A DNA stretch of 64,000 bases. Source: Enoplosus armatus (Eukaryota > Chordata > Actinopteri > Centrarchiformes > Enoplosidae). How positions within the stretch are numbered: the first letter of the stretch is position 1; every line of letters begins with the position of its first letter. Position numbers and translations under genes: made by a program. Of this stretch, positions 60,250-64,000 are shown piece after piece. Under the pieces are notes generated by a model, which saw only the letters and a program-made list of their open reading frames with translations, was not told the DNA's origin and made no database searches. The DNA is taken from positions 19,258,857 to 19,322,856 of the forward strand of contig NC_092197.1 in NCBI RefSeq assembly GCF_043641665.1, given 5' to 3'.

Positions 60250-60311
60250 CCTACGGAGACCCGAAACGGACAAAAGCTTACAGTCTTTTGTCCGTTTCGG
60301 GTCTCCGTAGG
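60250..60311. repeat. Perfect 27-bp inverted repeat with an 8-nt loop
   Basis: Arm 1 is 60250-60276, loop 60277-60284, arm 2 60285-60311. The arms are exact reverse complements (arm 1 begins CCTACGGAGACCCG, arm 2 ends CGGGTCTCCGTAGG). With one bulged base, pairing extends about three more bases outward. It is not in a recognised gene. Confidence 0.95.
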
Positions 60312-61089
60312 GTTTGTCACAATGTTGTCAGACAAGTCAAAACTCTAAGTGATTACATCAGTAAAGGATACAGTTAGTTAAATAATTGAAATGGAGAGAA
60401 AAGTAGATATAGTTTATACTTTCCCCGTTAACCTCCAATCACTTGGTAGAAAAGACAAAAAAGAAAAAAAACAGAAAAAGGTAAACTGCTAAATATAAGA
60501 TTACTTATTTCACCAACTGATCGGAGTTTAAAGGGAACATTACTTTTTTTTTTTTTGCACTCCATTAAATTAACTAACAGTATTATTTGACGTTTTTCAG
60601 TTATATTTTTGACATTATTTATTTTTTGTCTTCTTCAAGGCTCCACAGAAATAAGTGAAACTGTAAAAAAACAAACAAAAAAAAAACGTCCATATCCACG
60701 AAAGCCGACCTCAGTGTTTGAAGACGTCACATGCAGTTCTATAGAAACACAACACCTCCCCAACTGTGAAACATATTTAATACTCGGTATATGAACTTTG
60801 ACCAGCGGTGTGAAGAATACTGTAGGCTACGTCATACATTTACATTACAGCAGAGGTTCAGACCAGAATCATTTACAAACCGGAACGCGTGAGCGTTAAA
60901 AAGGACAATATTACGGTTTTGACATGTTTTACACCACCAATTTACAAATCCTGTGTGACGTGCAAATGGAATACAACACCATCGCAAGTCACGGTCTCAG
61001 AAATGAAAGGATCATTCCAGTTTATGACAACTTGGCTCTCATTTTCATAGCAGTGCGTACAACATTGCACTCACCGAGCTATAAAGGAA

Positions 61090-61235
61090 CAGAGTGACGT
61101 TTTGGTAAAAAGTGCTTACTCCCAATTCTTGGCGAGGGTTCGAAGAAAAAGATTTGACACCACTCTCGTACCTGTACGGCACATACGAAGCTACAGCCAT
61201 GAGACGGTTAGCTTAGCTTAGCATCAAGACAGGGA
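61090..61235 (+). repeat. Dispersed teleost repeat, copy 2
   Basis: Contains AAAAGTGCTTACTCCC, GACACCACTCTCGTACCTG, GAAGCTACAGCCATGAGACG and GTTAGCTTAGCTTAGCATC, the better-preserved left half of the family whose right half is seen at 6350-6610. Confidence 0.6.
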
Positions 61236-62281
61236 CACGTCGTGGTTACACACAGAGTTAGAAGCCGTCCCTTTGCAATTGTCTCACTGCGTCCGTTTCT
61301 CGACCCGTTCCCGACTTCTTTAGAGTGACGTTCCCCCGCATACACGAAAAAAAAACAAAAAAACCCCACGGAAATAATACCCAACACCTCTGATTCAGTG
61401 CCAGCAAAAAGTGAAGCGTCACAAAACGAGTGCTTCGTTTCGTTTTTAATGTGCGGGTGTTCGCGGTGTTTTGCCCCACGGCCTAGCTAACATCCCAATT
61501 CACTGCAAGGTGGATGATTCGGAAACAACGGGGGATGTGACGCGCACACGAACAGAGATCAGCCGTGTGCGACGAGTGCCGCCTTCCAAGTGTCCCCTCC
61601 AGACTGAAACGGGAGCTCACGTTGCCTACATGGCCCCTAAACCCCCACCCTGTGCCTCGCGGCAATGACATCAGACAATCACGCTGTAAACCAACCTGCT
61701 CTGCCAAGTGCTTGTAAATCAATTCGTAGTGTTTGTGTGCTCATGGCGTGATTTTCAAAGAGCTGAAGCTACTGTGCAATTTGGCGGTTGCAAACTGTTG
61801 AGAATCAGACAAATGCAGTTAAAACTGCGCTTTGTTGCGCTGGTCTCCTACTCCGCGTGCTTTAGTTCGTTAGGTGCGTTTAACGTAGCGATCCCACGGT
61901 AACGCGCCCTGTAAAGGACCCGTTTGTCGTTATTCGTCACACGCAGCCGTTTAGCGGTTTAGCGGGTTAATAATACTAACGGTGCTTCAAATCAGTTGTT
62001 TCTACGTGAGCTCCGCGTGACACCAGACAAACATTAACATGCACATGAGGGGCGTTAAAGTGCAGGTATGATTTCCCCACGTGGGTCCAGGGTGATGCAG
62101 GATGACGGCAGTCTCCAAAACCGTCCAATTTCATGCCTGTGGGGCTCATCCGGCAGTGGAACATGAGTGGCACATCATTAGCCACTCTTTAATCCTGGCC
62201 ATGCTGTGGGCAGGCCCAACTCAGGTTGACCAGCAAACAGCCGTTCAGAGTCCAGTGGTCAGTAAACCAATCAGGTTTTGG

Positions 62282-62304
62282 ACCCCCCCCCCCCCCCCCC
62301 CCCC
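62282..62304. repeat. Poly(C) run
   Basis: C homopolymer of about 23 bases just 3' of the sowahb stop codon (poly-G in the mRNA). Its length is unreliable. Confidence 0.85.
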
Positions 62305-62355
62305 ACCCCCACCCCCTGCAAAAAAAAATCCAACTTAATCCATTAGTCGAGGTTT

Positions 62356-64000
62356 TTAAATGGAGGAGTCAGACTGATGTCCGTGAAACCGCTGCATCGA
62401 CTTGTGTTTGAGGAACGCGGCGATCGACGACGACCTTTTGACCCTCGCCGTGCCTGAAATGGTCAGCGGCCTGTCTCCCGAGGAAGCGAAGGAGAGGTGA
62501 TGACGTCGCCGACGGCGGCGCGGCGGCTGCTGCTGCTGTTGCTGCTGCTGCTGTTTCCAGCCGGGGTCTGCTCTCACGACTCCTCCCTGTCCTCCCCCAG
62601 CAGCCCGCGGCTGAGCTCCCAGCAGGTGGAAGATGTCCGGCGGCGCGGCGCTGCTCAGGTACTGCCAGGGCTTCTTTCCCGCCGTGTCCCTCAGCCTCAC
62701 GTCGGCGCTGAACTTGTTGACCAGCAACTGCATTATGTTCTTGTTGCCGTGGATGGCGGCGATGTGGAGAGGCGTGTGGCCGCATGTTGACCTGGCGTTT
62801 ACGTCGAAGGTCAAACCAGCCTTTTGAACTCCATACCTGAAACCCCGACCAGAGAGAGCAGATAAGTGCCTGTTCGCACGAAAATGAACTAATATAAAAT
62901 ATTCATCAAGTGCTTTTTCTTTTGCTCCAAATGAATACAAATCATTAGTGGTGTTATTTTTGTTATTCTAAGGATAATAACTAGGATTATTATTATTCTT
63001 GACATATCCCACTTTTTAAACATTAATGTGACCAAATACTCGGTCTTGCATATTCATTTCTTGCAACAAATAAAAAATGTACTTCGGCAGCGACTAGCAG
63101 AAGTGGTTTCTAAATGAAGGGGGAGGGGGGGGCCAAAGAGCTGGCTCTTATTGCTGAGCTGAGCTAAGCCAAATGACCTGGGCTTACTAAAAAGAGCCGG
63201 ACTTCCCAGTCACTGAGTTGAACTCAGTGTTGTGCAGTGTATGGGACAGGAGCGAATCACCTCTCAAAGCCCCCCCCCCGCCCCCCCCCCCTTTAGTCTC
63301 CATACATTTATGAGGTAGATTCGTAAATCCCAGTCTTCAGGTCAGGCCAGTAGTGGGGCTAAAAAAGTTTGTCCCAAGAGTGGCTTTAACATCTAAAAAG
63401 GGTTCATCCTTAGGGGAGCAGGAATGTGATCAGAATAACCCACGACAGCCTCCCGGGACCGGACCGCAAAACCGGACCTTCCTGTTTTACAGAGCGCAAA
63501 CCCGACAAAGCGGATTGTTGTTACCATAAGGTGTTGAGGACTCTGTGGTCACCGTGTTTGGCAATCCAGTGCAGCACAGTGAAGCCGGAGATGAAGTCCT
63601 GTCTGTTGAGCAGGGACGAGTCCTCTCTGAACAGGGAGTAGATGTCAGGCCAGGCGCCCGCCGCCCCCTTCACCAACCAGGCGTGCTCCCTGGGCTCCAG
63701 AGGAACCAGCGACTGAAGACAGGGACAAAACACCAGCTCAAATCAATGCTCCTCGCGGGAATCAACTGAGCGTTGTCATATTGTATCCTTTCCTTATACA
63801 GGTTATTTTAGAAGTGACTGGGCTTTGCTGGTTGTCAGTGTTAGTTTTGATCCACTTACCCGCCAAACTACCAAACCAAGAGTGTACCATAGGTTTGAAC
63901 GCTGTTTTTAAAAGTCTGTAAGTCTCACCTGCCTACTGGGGCCTTCATGATGAGCAGTGGAGGGGGAGGAGGTGGCGGAGGCGGCGGCGGCGGGAAGGCT
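62356..64000 (-). CDS. sowahb: Sosondowah ankyrin repeat domain family member B, 3' part (5' part beyond the right edge)
   Basis: Three exons in order: 63929-64000 (cut by the window edge), 63525-63712, 62356-62836; 246 aa plus stop visible, phases join. Seen: LEPREHAWLVKGAAGAW, DFISGFTVLHWIAKHGDHRV (ankyrin unit 1), NARSTCGHTPLHIAAIHGNK (unit 2), SADVRLRDTAGKKPWQYLSS (unit 3), a 9-Gln run, a 6-Arg run and the end RSSSIAAFLKHKSM...SDSSI. GFTVLHWIAKHGD together with KKPWQYL is characteristic of SOWAHB rather than SOWAHA, C or D. Closeness to ccng2/ccni agrees with human 4q21. Molecular role is poorly known; probably a protein-binding adaptor. As I recall, human SOWAHB has its whole coding region in one exon (about 793 aa), so the two introns here are notable. 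The fragment AAAASATSSPSTAHH at the edge is low-complexity. Confidence 0.85.

Larger units (their letters stand above)
58746..62355. other. Intergenic DNA and probable sowahb 3' UTR
   Basis: No coding exon recognised. It contains a (CA)n array with a GGGTTA-like repeat copy (59547-59695), a perfect 27-bp palindrome (60250-60311), a common fish repeat (about 61090-61235) and a C-rich run (62282-62304). Part of the right side must be sowahb 3' UTR, but I cannot fix its end. Confidence 0.5.

Noticed and set aside
62497..62790. Plus-strand ORF with a leucine run resembling a signal peptide
   Set aside because: It is the antisense reading of the sowahb polyglutamine-coding stretch.

Overview
The window is vertebrate nuclear DNA, almost certainly from a teleost fish and probably a spiny-rayed one. 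The genes are split into short exons with GT-AG introns and match vertebrate families. CA/TG microsatellites are very long and frequent, and the introns carry short dispersed repeats that I recognise as typical of fish. I see no prokaryotic, viral or plasmid features. Five genes can be modelled exon by exon; wdr7 is cut by the left edge and sowahb by the right edge.

Layout: 1-24.6 kb is the 5' part of wdr7 (minus strand, 14 coding exons, 665 codons seen). 24.6-28.3 kb is the divergent wdr7/taf1c promoter interval. 28.3-36.95 kb is taf1c (plus, 15 coding exons, 1103 aa, ending in the family's RMGF tail). 37-44.5 kb is ccng2 (minus, 7 coding exons, 334 aa), with a non-coding first exon near 46.0 kb. 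47.5-58.74 kb is ccni (plus, one leader exon plus 9 coding exons, 439 aa). 62.36-64.0 kb is the 3' half of sowahb (minus, ankyrin repeats). The summed exon lengths of taf1c, ccng2 and ccni each close an open frame from ATG to stop, which supports the splice choices.

Function: WDR7 (rabconnectin-3 beta) serves V-ATPase and vesicle acidification. TAF1C is a subunit of the SL1 factor for RNA polymerase I. CCNG2 and CCNI are atypical cyclins, lying head-to-head as their human counterparts do on 4q21, where SOWAHB is also close. This is a syntenic neighbourhood, not an operon or pathway.

The rest is repeats: a decayed L1-type LINE, a LINE tail, a tRNA-derived insertion with intact target-site duplications, MITE-like elements, several dispersed fish repeat families and over a dozen long dinucleotide tracts. 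I found no undescribed multi-gene system. The most interesting signal is the set of CA/TG tracts at splice sites. The clearest case is ccni coding exon 5, an in-frame exon flanked by (TG)n just before its acceptor and (CA)n just after its donor, so the two tracts could pair across it. Other points are a 27-bp perfect palindrome, a repeat copy reaching to within about 13 nt of a wdr7 acceptor, and a frame-breaking alternative donor in taf1c.
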